Shown: positions 48,630 through 59,299 of the stretch, piece by piece
How the letters are laid out: the number at the start of each line of letters is the position of its first letter
How positions within the stretch are numbered: the first letter of the stretch is position 1
Origin: Cordia subcordata
Lineage: Eukaryota > Streptophyta > Magnoliopsida > Boraginales > Cordiaceae
Direction: 5' to 3'
Assembly: GCA_028554755.1 (NCBI GenBank)
Contig: JAPTOF010000014.1
Coordinates: forward strand, 3,348,001 to 3,412,000
Length of the DNA stretch: 64,000 nt
Notes under the pieces: generated by a model
Told to the model about the DNA's origin: nothing
Databases searched by the model: none
Seen by the model: only the letters and a program-made list of their open reading frames with translations
Position numbers and translations under genes: made by a program

Positions 48630-50338
48630 TGACCACGTTGTTGTATGGCCAAATAAAATCAATTAAATCAAGTAACAACAAAATCAAAAATTTTATCCTC
48701 TTTATCACACAAATGCAACTCAAGGGTCCAACCATGGGAAATTGAGATCATTGCTAGGAATTAAAAGGAAATAAAATAAAATCTAAACTAAATAGAGAAT
48801 TGAAAATAACTAAATTAACTAAGATGAGGAAAACAATTTTAAACCAAACAAAATTGAAAAAAAATAAATTAAATTAACTAAAATAAAAATAATTGCAAAA
48901 ATCAACCAAAAAAATTACGAGACTTAAATCTATGGAGAACGCGATTCAAAGTGATAGCCAAGAAACTATCTTATTCATGTTCGTCAACTCCGAGATTTCC
49001 AATTAAGCTCATGGGATTAGGCTACAAGTACTAGTTCACGTAGATTAATTAACGAAAGTTCTTAAGGCATAACCTATCTCATTGGCATAAATTATCACTC
49101 GAGTTCTCCAATTAACAAATCTAATAGGTCCTAGACAATGAATCGAGATTACAAGGGCATATGCTATTTCAGTGGAATAATTTATCACAATCATAAAACA
49201 ATTAATTATTTCTAGTCCTAATAAAATTGATCTATATCCATACCCACAAAAATCTACAAGATTCCTATATGGCAAAAGGTATAAATTCTTGACTAATGAA
49301 AATTAGTTACAAGCATAATAATAATTAACTAAGAATTTAATAGCAATAAAGCACAAGTACGAATAATCAAATAAATCCCAAGAGAATCCGAAACATGAAT
49401 AAAAATAATCACTAACTATCATCTCAAATCATGGGAATTTAGTTCATAATGAACTTTAAAGCACAAATTGGAAAAGAAGTAAAGGCAAGAAAACCAATCG
49501 TTATTCATAGACAAATAATCTCTGAAAATTATGTCCCAAAATCTCTCCAAAAGCTACTGAAAATTCCCTCAATTTAATCTCACAAATTTTCTGTTAAAAT
49601 CTGTCCTAAGAAAACTAGAACAATTGAAGAAGGACGAGAAACCTATTTGCTGGAGAAGTTTCTCACGGTGCTGTGTTCTCTCTTTTTTTCAATTTGATGT
49701 GAGTTATATATATAAGGTGCGGGATCTGATCGACTTTTCCAAGAAGTTGGTTTTTTTCCTTTCTCTTTCATGTGGCCATCAAGCAAGGAGAAAAGAGTAA
49801 AACTTTCCTTCCCTTTTTTATTTGTTTTTTCTTTTTGTGAGGTCCACCAAAATTGAATGAGAAATTACCAATTTTTGCATGTGAGACTTTGGTGGATGTG
49901 TAAGTCTCCTACCTCTTGGCTGATCATTATAAAAGCACGGGTCCCACCACTTTAGAAGAAAAGTTGTCTTTCTTTCAATTTTCGGGCAGGATCTTCAAAC
50001 GTAAATTACTCCATTTTCATATACGAATTAGCAAAAGCACCCATTAGGAAACTTATAGCTCTCGATGCAAGCTCCCTATAGAATCTTGAATCACCTCATT
50101 CGAGTCTCAAAACTCTAGTTAGGAATTATTTCGTGAATCGCTCTCTGGAACTCGCGAATTTTCTTTCAACTTTTCTTTTCTCGCTCTAATTTCTTTGTTT
50201 CCACTTCAAACTCAATCATTCTTCTTCCAAATCTGCATCATATCAAAAATTAAATTAAATAACTCAATTTACCACTAATTAATTATATAATGGAATTAAA
50301 TTAAAGGGGTTTTATATAAAAATATAGAACTTATTACA
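48630..50338 (-). repeat. 3' LTR of F
   Basis: A 1.7-kb LTR. The minus strand starts TGTAATAAG and ends GTGGTCA. Its left 580 bp match the truncated 5' LTR at 55982-56584 with scattered differences. Confidence 0.85.
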
Positions 50339-50352
50339 CCCCCAAACCTACT
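50339..50352 (-). other. polypurine tract of F
   Basis: Minus strand GGTTTGGGGG(TG) directly before the LTR start. Confidence 0.7.
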
Positions 50353-50558
50353 CTTTGCTTGTTCCCAAGCAAAGGAACAAATCAACTCAAGAAATTATTA
50401 GTTAAGCGCAATGAAACAAACCATGCAAATAACAATGAATTAAGCATTTACCCCTCAATTACTCAACTTCAATCATGTCGCCTCTTTCGGCCAGTTTAAG
50501 CACATATAGTAATTAACAAGAATAAGAAACTTACTCCACAAAACTTTGCTAGACTCGG

Positions 50559-50641
50559 AGTCTCATCCATTCCTAGGAAACTGTACTTAAGATGATGCAC
50601 GAAAGAGTCTCATGCATTCCTAGGAAGCTGTACTTAAGATG
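50559..50641 (-). repeat. 47-bp tandem duplication in F
   Basis: AGTCTCATCCATTCCTAGGA at 50559 recurs at 50606 with two mismatches. It falls on the end of the pre-RT linker coding sequence, duplicating the CTTAAGTACAG / TTCCTAGG part (KYSFLG region). Confidence 0.85.
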
Positions 50642-50787
50642 CGAAGGTAGTGGCTTCAATTCTAGAGTAGGTGGAAATTGAATAGAGGGTAATGGGTTCC
50701 CTTGCCATAGTGGGAAGAGGCTCTTCAAGACAAGTATGTTTCTCTATATCTATCAAAGGCTCTGAATCTAATAATGCATTAACCTTT
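50606..50787 (-). pseudogene. F pre-RT linker of the gag-pol ORF
   Basis: Minus-strand reading LELKPLPSHLKYSFLGMHE at about 50680-50620 is the conserved stretch just before RT in Athila-type polyproteins. Its upstream part (LLDSEPLIDIEKHTCLEE) is continuous across the LINE target duplication with DFDIDESIRKVN at about 53035-53000. No RT follows. Confidence 0.75.
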
Positions 50788-52997
50788 TTTTTTTTTTTGC
50801 GGGCAAGTAAGAATGATTTTCATTAATTCAAATGTACAAAAGCATTACATATCAAGAAGACCCAAATCTATCCAAAAATATTTTCAAGTTTCCATAATCT
50901 ACCAATTTCAACATTTGCCCTAGTTGAAGGAAACTTTCTATTGAACATAAATTTACATCTTACATCATTATAAATAGTGACAAAAAAGACTTTCTTCAAT
51001 TAAAACTTTGTTGTTGAAGATTCTTCTATTTCTTTCCAGCCAAATATGATAAATTGTAGCTCCAAGCAAGTGCTTTAAGATAGTTGCCTTCAAGCTCTTT
51101 TCAAGGGAGTATGGTGATAAGTAATAAAAAATATCATCCCACTTGATGAGATGCAAGGGGCACTTTGTGAGTTGTGAAGCTACAAGAGAAAAATAAGTGA
51201 TCCCTTGTCTCACATGCAAAGTGACAAAATATGCACATAGAGTTATTTACAGTGTCCCATTAGAGCAATTTATATTTGGTGTAGAGCTTGTCTTTAAATG
51301 CCAGCCATGCAAAGAAAGCTTGTCTAGAATTGAAGCCCTTAAACCAAATTAAGTTAAAGCCCGGAAAGTGTCACCTTTAGCTCGAATATGCTCCCAATTG
51401 TGCTTGTAAGAAAAGGACCCATTATTTGAAAGAGTCCAAATAAAATCATCATGATGTTCATCAATGAGGCCGAAAGGAGGGGGGCTGATATGCATAAGAC
51501 TAATCGGCCAATTCCATCCATGATTGGAGTAAATGTCACTAACCAAAGCATTTTGTGAAGGCTGAGAGAAGATATTGCTCCCAAAATGAGAAAGAATACC
51601 CGCTGGATGCCAATTATCATTCCAAAAGGAGGTAGATCTTCCATGTCCCACCACATTGTTAATATGCTTCCTAGCTTCTTCTCTTACATTCAAGAGATTT
51701 TTAAGTACCCAACTAGCATTACTTGGGCAATCCATAGTCCATATAGACCCACATTTGATGTAATTTGAATGAATCCAACGGCTCCAAAGGCTGCCCCTAC
51801 AAGTAAACATTCTTCAAAATGTTTTAACGAGGAAAGTAAGATTAATCTCTTCAAGTTTTTGAAAGCCAAGACCACCTTCTTTGTGAGGCAAACAAATATC
51901 TCTCTATGCTACTTTTGGCCCCATATTTCTCCAAATGAAGGATTTAAACTTTGATTCAATAGAGGAAGCAATGCTCTTTGGAATATAAACCACACTAGCC
52001 CAAAATGCACAAATTTCAAGAAGGGTAGATTTAATGAGCACAAGTCTACCCGCATAAGAAAGCCATTTATTTGCCCAATTCTCAATTTTCCCATTGATTT
52101 TTCCAAGGAGAGGAAGAAACTCATTTTTCCTTAATTTCCTAGTAACAAGTGGGATACCCAAGTAACGGATGGGAAACAAACCTTCTTTGATATTAACTTC
52201 CTCCAAAATGTTTGTCTTCACATCAGCAGCAACGCCCCCGAGGTAAATATCACTTTTTGTCTTATTGATCTTTAGCCCGAAAATCTTGAAAAGATCTCCA
52301 AAGTATCAAAGATGCACTTAATGGATTTGAGATTTCCTTTACAAAAGATGAAGAGATCATTTGCAAAACAAAGATGGTTGAGCTTTAGAGCTTTGCACTT
52401 GGGATGAAATCCAAAATCCGGGTTTGAGCTAAGCTTGTTGAACATGCAAGTAAGAACCTCCATGGCAATAAAAAAGAGGTAAGGTGAGAGGGGGTCACCT
52501 TGCCTAATGCCATTTGCACCTTTGAAGTAACCTTCCAAGCTACCATTCATGGAAATAGAAAAACTTGGAGTAGAAATACACTCCATAATCCAATCCACAA
52601 ATTTTCTAGGAAATCCAAAAGCAATGAGGGTTGATTCGATGAAATTCCAATTAAGTGTGTCAAAAGCCTTTATAATATCCACTTTAATGGCACATCTTGG
52701 TGAAATATAAGCTCTATTATATTCTTGAAGCAAATCATGGGCAATAAGTATGTTCTCATTGATAAGCTGATTCTTCACAAAAGCAGGTTGATTCCAAGAA
52801 ATGATTTCTTTCAAACATTGCTTCATTCTATTTGCAAGAATTTTTTAAATGCATTAATAGATAGTATTGCAACAAGAAATAGGCCGATAGTCCTTAACCC
52901 TGGAAGGGTTTTAGACTTTTGGAACAAGTGCAATGTAAGTAGTATTTACCTCTTTAAGGAGCTTTCTTGAATCAAAGAAGGACTTTTGAACTTGATA
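50788..52997 (-). mobile_element. 5'-truncated LINE inserted in F
   Basis: A poly(A) run on the minus strand (T run at 50788-50800) marks the 3' end. The 12-bp target duplication GCATTAACCTTT flanks it at 50776-50787 and 52998-53009. It codes the C-terminal half of an L1-type ORF2 in pieces. Length is about 2.2 kb against 5-7 kb for complete plant LINEs. Confidence 0.93.
50968..52850 (-). pseudogene. LINE ORF2 remnant: RT and zf-RVT
   Basis: RT blocks on the minus strand: AFVKNQLINENILIAHDLL, AIKVDIIKAFDTLNWNFIE, NGIRQGDPLSPYLFFIAMEV and LCFANDLFIFCKG at 52272-52826. The catalytic FADD box reads FAND. After a frameshift, IRYLGIPLVTRKLRKNEFLP and WLSYAGRLVLIKSTLLE (51904-52221) form the thumb. 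The zf-RVT region follows at 51349-51810 (SFWNDNWHP, FIWTLSNNGSFS) and 50968-51219 (IYHIWLERNRRIFNN). At least two frameshifts and stops make it inactive. Confidence 0.9.
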
Positions 52998-53099
52998 GCA
53001 TTAACCTTTCTAATTGACTCATCAATATCAAAGTCTACCATCCCAAAGTAAGTGCATGCAACTCTAAGAGGTTCTCCTATAACAATGAAAGGAATGTTT

Positions 53100-53716
53100 A
53101 TTCTATGCATAGGTCAATAATATCTATCAAAAAACACTCAGGACCCTCATCTAAGATAGGACACTTGGTTGCACTAGCCACATGTAATTTCACCTTCCTA
53201 TTCCTAAAAGTCACTTCCATCTCCCATGTCTACAGTTGATTTTAGCATTAACAGTTGCTAGGAACGGTCTACCCAAGATGACAGAAGTTTGAGATCTAAA
53301 GGGCTCACCTAGTTCCATATCTAGCACAATAAAATCAACAGGGAAGAGACACTTGTCTACTCGAATTCAAACATCTTCCACCATTCCTCTAGGAATCTTA
53401 ACAGATCTATCTGCTAACTATAGGGTCATAGGTTTCTTTTTAACTCCCTAATATCTAGTTGATCAAACGCAAAGTACGAAAGAAGATTCACATTAGCACA
53501 TAAGTTAAGCAAAGCATAACCAGCACAATGTTCACTAATGATGCAAGGAATGGTAAAAGCTCTAGGATCTTTCAATTTAAGCGGAGTATGAGAAGTCAAA
53601 ATGCTACTTACCTTCTCACTTAATCTCACCTTTTGGGAAACATTAGCCTGATGTCTACATTTGTGAATGCACAAGTCCTTGAGGAATTTAGCATTCAAGA
53701 ATATCCTTAATGACAT
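53100..53716 (-). pseudogene. F protease remnant
   Basis: Minus-strand frames contain FTIPCIISEHCAGYALLNLC and ANVNLLSYFAFDQLDI, where Athila proteases have a D-x-G-A-S active site. Here the Asp reads Asn and the Gly reads Cys, so it is dead. ILGRPFLATVNAKI near 53265, the conserved C-terminal motif, follows after a stop-rich join. Confidence 0.78.
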
Positions 53717-54355
53717 GTAAGAGTGGAAGATTGATTTTTACCTGCTTAAATATGTCTAGGATGGCTTCCTTTTTTAACTCACTTTCTCTTTTTGTCCTCA
53801 AGCCTAAGGAAATGGGGCTTTCACAATTTTTGAAGTGCTAGGAAATGAGTTATCATGCACAATGGACTCTTCTAAATTCTCCTATTCAATGTCAACAACC
53901 TGTTTTTGTTTATCTACTTTTAATGGCTCATATTGCTTAATAGTGGCATGATAATCTATGAATTTACTATTCCTAAGCACTATTATAGCCTTAAGATGTT
54001 CATGTCCGTTCCCTGTAGATGATATTTGAACTTGACCCCTAGGATTAGGAAATGGCTATGCAGGCAGTTTACCTTCGTCCCTTCTAGCTAAAGCATTTGC
54101 AAGTTGACCCACTTGTTGTTCTAATTTAACTATAGACTGTGAATGTAAGTGTAACAATTGTGTGCTTTCATTAAATTTTTGTAATGCTTTCAAAACCTTA
54201 TCCTCAAATATAGAGCTATATTAACTAACAAGTATAGGAGGAAGAGTAGCTAAAATATACCTAGGCCTAAGTTAAAGGCTAGAAGGGTGAGACATTCCAA
54301 AAGAATTTGCTTGAGGAGCTCTGAACTAGGGCACACCATCTTGTGACTGCTGTCT

Positions 54356-55547
54356 TCATGAGAAATTCATGTGATTTCGCCATCCAAGGTTGGATGTGTT
54401 AAAGTAGGGGTTATTGTTTGATGGATGTCCTTGTGTTGCATATGCCTTATTAACACTAGAAGATTGATTAGCTAATGGACAATTTACAATAGAATGAGAA
54501 ATGCTATAACATAAAGAACATTCATCTACAAAATTGGAACCCACTACTTTTGCAAATTCTTTGTTAATTGACAACAATTGATCCATCTTTTTAGCTATCA
54601 TGCCAACTTTCAATGCAAGATCATGTTGTGCTAACACCTTATACATATACTTTCTAGATCCTCTATTATCAACAGCGAAGAGGTTGCATGTTGCTGAGGA
54701 TTCTAACTAAGATGCCCAAATAATTGCCAAGCCTCCGCAGGATTCTTATACAAGAACATGCCCCTATAAGCTCCATCTACCATTTGTTTATGATGCTCAA
54801 ATGGACCCTGGTAAAAAGATTAAACTAACTACCAATCAACAATGTCATGATGTGGGCAATTTTGCAACATGTCTAAAAATCTCCTCCAACACATGAATTA
54901 ATTCAATATCAAATTGCTGAAAATTAGTGATTTCCATTCTCATGGCAATGATCTTTGCTATAGGGTAAAACTTATCTAAGAACACTCTGAAAACCTGCCC
55001 AAGATGTGATAAACCCTACTAGAAGAGCACTCAACCAATGCTTTGCTCTATCCATAAGAGAAAATGGAAACACTCTCATTCGAACTATCTCATCATTAAC
55101 ACCTCTAATCTTAAATGTGGAACAGACTTCTAAAAAAGCATTAATGTAATGATATGGGTTCTCATTACTAAGGCCATAAAAAGTAGGGAGACTATGTAAT
55201 AACTATGGCTTAATCTTGAAATCAACCTCCCCTATGTCAAGTAATGCAATGGCCATAGGTGGAGTGTATGCACTAGGAGTGAAAAAATCTCTAATAGCTT
55301 GAGGGCAGATAGGCTGTTGCCTAGGAGATAGGACTTGCCTAGGTGGGTCTTGGGCATTTTCATTATTAACGCCATCACAAAGAACAATTACTTGATTCCA
55401 ATTTTCAGTCCTTTCTAGAGATTTCTCAACTTTTAATTGCCTTGCTTGTGTTTTTTTATGTGCAAAAGTTTTTTTAATTTTCGGATCAAATAAGGCTAAT
55501 TCTCTATTTAAAAAATGCTGCCCGTGCATGCAACACACACAAGACAA
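54356..55547 (-). pseudogene. F gag remnant (Athila-type)
   Basis: The N-terminal piece at 55203-55547 is followed after stops by LHSLPTFYGLSNENPYHYIN and EIVRMRVFPFSLMDRAKHWL (about 55190-55035), a clear Athila Retrotrans_gag domain. The piece at 54356-54646 has a CCHC zinc knuckle CSLCYSISHSIVNC (C-x2-C-x4-H-x4-C). Stops and shifts separate the parts. Confidence 0.85.
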
Positions 55548-55957
55548 CTAAAGTTGAACATATCTCAAACTGGAACAAAGTAACAATAAAGGAAAAAAAA
55601 AGAAAAGATGAAATAAACTAACTGAAATAAAAACAATAAAATAAAATAAACAACTAACACTAAATTAATCCTTAAAAAATAAAATAAACACTAATTTCTA
55701 AAAAAATTGAAAAGCGCTAATAATTTTTTGAATTTTTTAAAAGAAAAAAATAAAAACAAAAACTAAAAATCACATACAAAAAGAAGAAGAAAAAAAATCT
55801 AAACCATAAAAGAAACAAAGCAAAATAAGATGACGACTCTTTTCCAAAAAAAATTTAAAAAAAACTAAATTCTTTTAATTGATTTTTTTAAAAAAATAAA
55901 AAATAAAAAAAATGCAAAAACTAACTTAAAAGAAATTCCTAACAACTAGATGCCAAT
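55548..55957 (-). other. 5' leader of F
   Basis: A-rich, non-coding sequence between PBS and gag, as is usual for Athila elements. Confidence 0.6.
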
Positions 55958-55958
55958 T

Positions 55959-55976
55959 CCCCGGCAACGACGCCAA
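55959..55976 (-). other. primer binding site of F
   Basis: Minus strand TTGGCGTCGTTGCCGGGG, one base from the common Athila PBS TTGGCGCCGTTGCCGGGG (thought to match tRNA-Asp). Confidence 0.88.
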
Positions 55977-55981
55977 AAATT

Positions 55982-56584
55982 TGACCACACTGCTGTATGG
56001 CCAAATAAAATCAATTAAATCAAGCAACGAAGAAATCACAAAATTTATCCTCTTTATCTCACGAATGCAACTCAAAGGCCAAATCACGGGGAATCGGAAT
56101 TATTGCTAGGAATTAAAAAAGAAATAAAATAAATTCTAAACTAAATAGAGAATTGAAAATTAGTAAATTAACTAAGATGAGAAAAACAAATTTTAAACCA
56201 AACAAAATTGAAAAAGAAAATAAATTAAATTAACTAAAAGAAAAATAATTGCATAAATCAACTAAGAAAATTGCAAGACTTAAATCTACGGGACACGCGA
56301 TTCAGGTTGATAGCCAGTAAATTATCCTATTCATGTTTGTCAACTCTGGGATTAACAATTGAGCTCACAGGATTAGACTACAAGCTTTAGTTCACCTAGA
56401 TTAATTAACTAAAGTTTCTGAGACATAACCTATCTCATTGGTATAAATTATCACTCAAGTTCTCCAATTAACTAATCTAATTGGTCCTAAACAATGAATC
56501 AAGACTACAAGGGCATAAGCTATCTCAGTGGAATAGTTTATCACAATCCTGAAACAATTAATTATTTCTAGTCCTATTAAAATC
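55982..56584 (-). repeat. truncated 5' LTR of F
   Basis: It matches 48630-49230 of the 3' LTR. The match stops at about 56584, where sequence homologous to E1 internal DNA begins. Confidence 0.85.
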
Positions 56585-57946
56585 ACATTTGATGGAAGAG
56601 CATTATTTACAACACAACAAGACAGCGAAACAACAAAAGAAAGCGCTTGTGTCATTGACATTGTGTCACTTGACACTTATTCAACATACTTCACTTTTTC
56701 TTCTTTTTGTTGCCATTTGGCATTTTCTATTTTCACTTTTCTTTCATATTTTTGCATTTTTCATTTTTTCTTTTGCACTTTTCTCAATACAAAACATAAA
56801 ACAAGAAGGGACGAAAAAAGGTTAAGGCAAAAGGAAGAGGCACTTATATTAATATCCCTTAAAAATACTTTTTCAAACTAGGTTGTGGGACAGCTATAAG
56901 GTGCATTTTTAGAAGTGATCACTCTCCACAATTTTCAAAAAGATTTTTTTTCAAAGTCTAGGTCTTATTCCACACTCTATTCACTCCCCAAAATACACCA
57001 TCATCTTCTCTAATCAATTAAGTTAATAGCAAAAGTCAACTCTCTAATCAACATGGAGACATAAAACTCAAAACACGTAAAAAGGTAAAAAAAATGGAAC
57101 ACATTTTGAGCAATACAAAGCATGTCAAGCATATCTACCCCATACAAAGCGTAAAAACAAGAAAGAAGGCGTGCTATGCAAATCTACCCCATATAAAGCG
57201 TAAAAGCAAGATAGAACTCCCATACCCCCTGACTAAACTTTAATTGTCCTCAAGCAAATAGCACTAAGCACATTAATCAAGCAATATGAAATGCATATAG
57301 GGAATATGGAGAGGGATAGATAGGGACAAGTAAAGAATGGAAAAATACAACCTTGTTTCCTTATGTTTTGCAAATGCCAATGATAAGCCATTCATCTACT
57401 AGCCTCCATCCTTCATGAAAAGGACTAGTGCTCAAAAAACAAAGAAGAGATTAGTAGTCAATGCAATGCAAGCTCATAGTGACATCTGAAAAGATAAACA
57501 AGGATATACGCAAGGGTATAGGATTAATGTACCAATTATGGAAATGAGTAAGGAATAAGTGAGGGAACAAAAATCTAACCTATGAAGAATAAAAGCAAAC
57601 AAAAGAATGCCTAGACTATCAAAAGGTAAGAGAAACAAAAGCAAGTTAAAACAATTTAATCTACCATTTACAAAGCAAGAGTAAGTAAAAGAAAACTAAT
57701 CTACTATATACAAAAGCAAAGACAGGTAAAAGACAAGGAAAACAAGGGGAATATAAACAAACCTAGGGTGCCTCCTCACAGCACTGAATTTAATGCCCCC
57801 AGCCGGGCGCCAATGTTAGAGCAAAGTACGTTTAAAGCTTCTTAGCACAAATTGCCGAATGATCGTCAAAGCACATAACGTAGAAGAAAAAGGGTCATGC
57901 ACTATATGATGGGCAATAAATGCTCAATGCACCCCTTTTCTAGATC

Positions 57947-59277
57947 TTACCCCAAAACGTCAAACAAAGATGTGTGTTCTAATGTGGTAGAGATCATGCA
58001 CAAATGTGAATACTCATGCTCAACTTGCTTACAAAGCAACCACCCCGTGGCCATCTTCTCATAATCAAGGGCTAAGAACATATCTTCCCTATGGGTCAAT
58101 GAAAGATCCAATACATGCAAAGTAAGAGGTGTATGTCGTAGTCCTAGATGAAAGTGTTCTATGTAAGAAGGTATAAACGTGAGCTCCAAAGAGGGAGACT
58201 CAAGAGAACGGGAGTGAGGAGTAGGGTCTACATCTAAAGAGAGAGAGTCGAAAGGATCAAGAACAAAGAATGTGGAAACACTAGGCTCTTCCTCTCTATG
58301 GGATAGGGTATGAACATACAAAGGTCTCTTTAACTCCTCGAAAGGGGTGACCTTAAAGGGATCGAGTAGAATTAGCTCTAAAGAAGAACCAACAAACTTG
58401 GGAATATGTTTGGCATAAACTGGAGAATAGCTTTACGGGTAGAAGGGATAAAATGGACTCAATAGACTCCTCATTATGTAAACATGAATGCTCAATAGAA
58501 GTATGCACATCTAACTCCCTAAATGTAGACTTGGACTCACATTGAGTGCTAATGCCATTAGACTCATCCTCCAAATGTATATGCGATGTAGGAAGAGATG
58601 GAAAAATAGATTCACATGACTTAACATGAGGAAGTGAAACCATGGGAGGATAGGGTACCATTTCTTCGAAAACATGCCTAAAGTTGTCATAAAAAACCAA
58701 AGCTCTATCAATTTCATCTTCTTCCTTACTACAAGATGTGAGCTCTCCATCCTCCTCCCTCTCTATCTCTATCTCCTTACCTTGAACAACTTCATTTTTA
58801 CCACTAGTTCCCTCATTTAAAGGTCTCACTCCCATCTCTTCAACTTGATCTAAAGTTATCTCAATACTCTCATTCACAGGTTGCTTATTCTCAATGTCTC
58901 TATTCAAGCACTTGATTATTCTGAATAATTGTTTGGTTATCTCTTTTAGTCTTTCATGTTTGGAATCAAATAGCAATTTGAGATATTCAAGTTTCTCATC
59001 CTTACTTAATGGAGATCTAAAAGAAGAAGGCTCAACCGAAAGAAATGGTAATCATGTTGAAAATCATTTTGAGCATAATCATCACAAAACTCGGGAAAGG
59101 GATAGGTAGGAAAAGATGGTGCGGAGGATGGACTCTCAAAGCACGGAGGTGGATAGAATGAAGATTCATCTTGACCCCAGGACATAAGTGCATGAAATGG
59201 CTCCCTATAGTCATAGTAACTAGATGAACATGCATAGAAAGGCTCATGACTACGAGGGGCACTATTGGGTTTGACAA
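57947..59277 (-). pseudogene. E-family ORF, better-preserved copy in E2
   Basis: Function not recognised. On the minus strand an aromatic and proline-rich block (YYDYREPFHALMSWGQDESS, then YPPPCFESPSSAPSFPTYPF, 59255-59070) is followed, after a frameshift, by an open frame of 207 codons (58353-58976). This has a helical start (HERLKEITKQLFRIIKCLNR), then the acidic motif GELTSCSKEEDEIDRA, then STFRELDVHTSIEHSCLHNE. A further frame of 124 codons (57947-58321) holds LELTFIPSYIEHFHLGLRHT. Conservation with E1 in the sense direction suggests past coding function. The layout fits a diverged gag-pro-like ORF with pol removed, but no zinc knuckle or protease site is visible. Confidence 0.6.
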
Positions 59278-59299
59278 GATAGTGGGGGTCAGATAGGTT

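Larger units (their letters stand above)
48630..56584 (-). mobile_element. element F: Athila-type gypsy deletion derivative
   Basis: 3' LTR 48630-50338, PPT at 50339-50352, internal gag-protease sequence with no RT, RNase H or integrase, PBS TGGCGTCGTTGCCGGGG on the minus strand, and a 5' LTR truncated at about 56584 where E2 starts. The pre-RT linker (50590-50790) is followed directly by PPT-side sequence, so pol was removed by an internal deletion. A LINE inserted at 50788-52997. F lies inside gypsy C, next to the integrase. Confidence 0.83.

Noticed and set aside
57790..57815. PBS-like motif TTGGCGCCCGGCTGGGGG on the minus strand inside E2
   Set aside because: It lies downstream of the ORF in element sense, with no LTR end next to it, and the E1 counterpart (40305-40325) is not PBS-like. 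It is more likely coincidence in the Athila-like 3' region.
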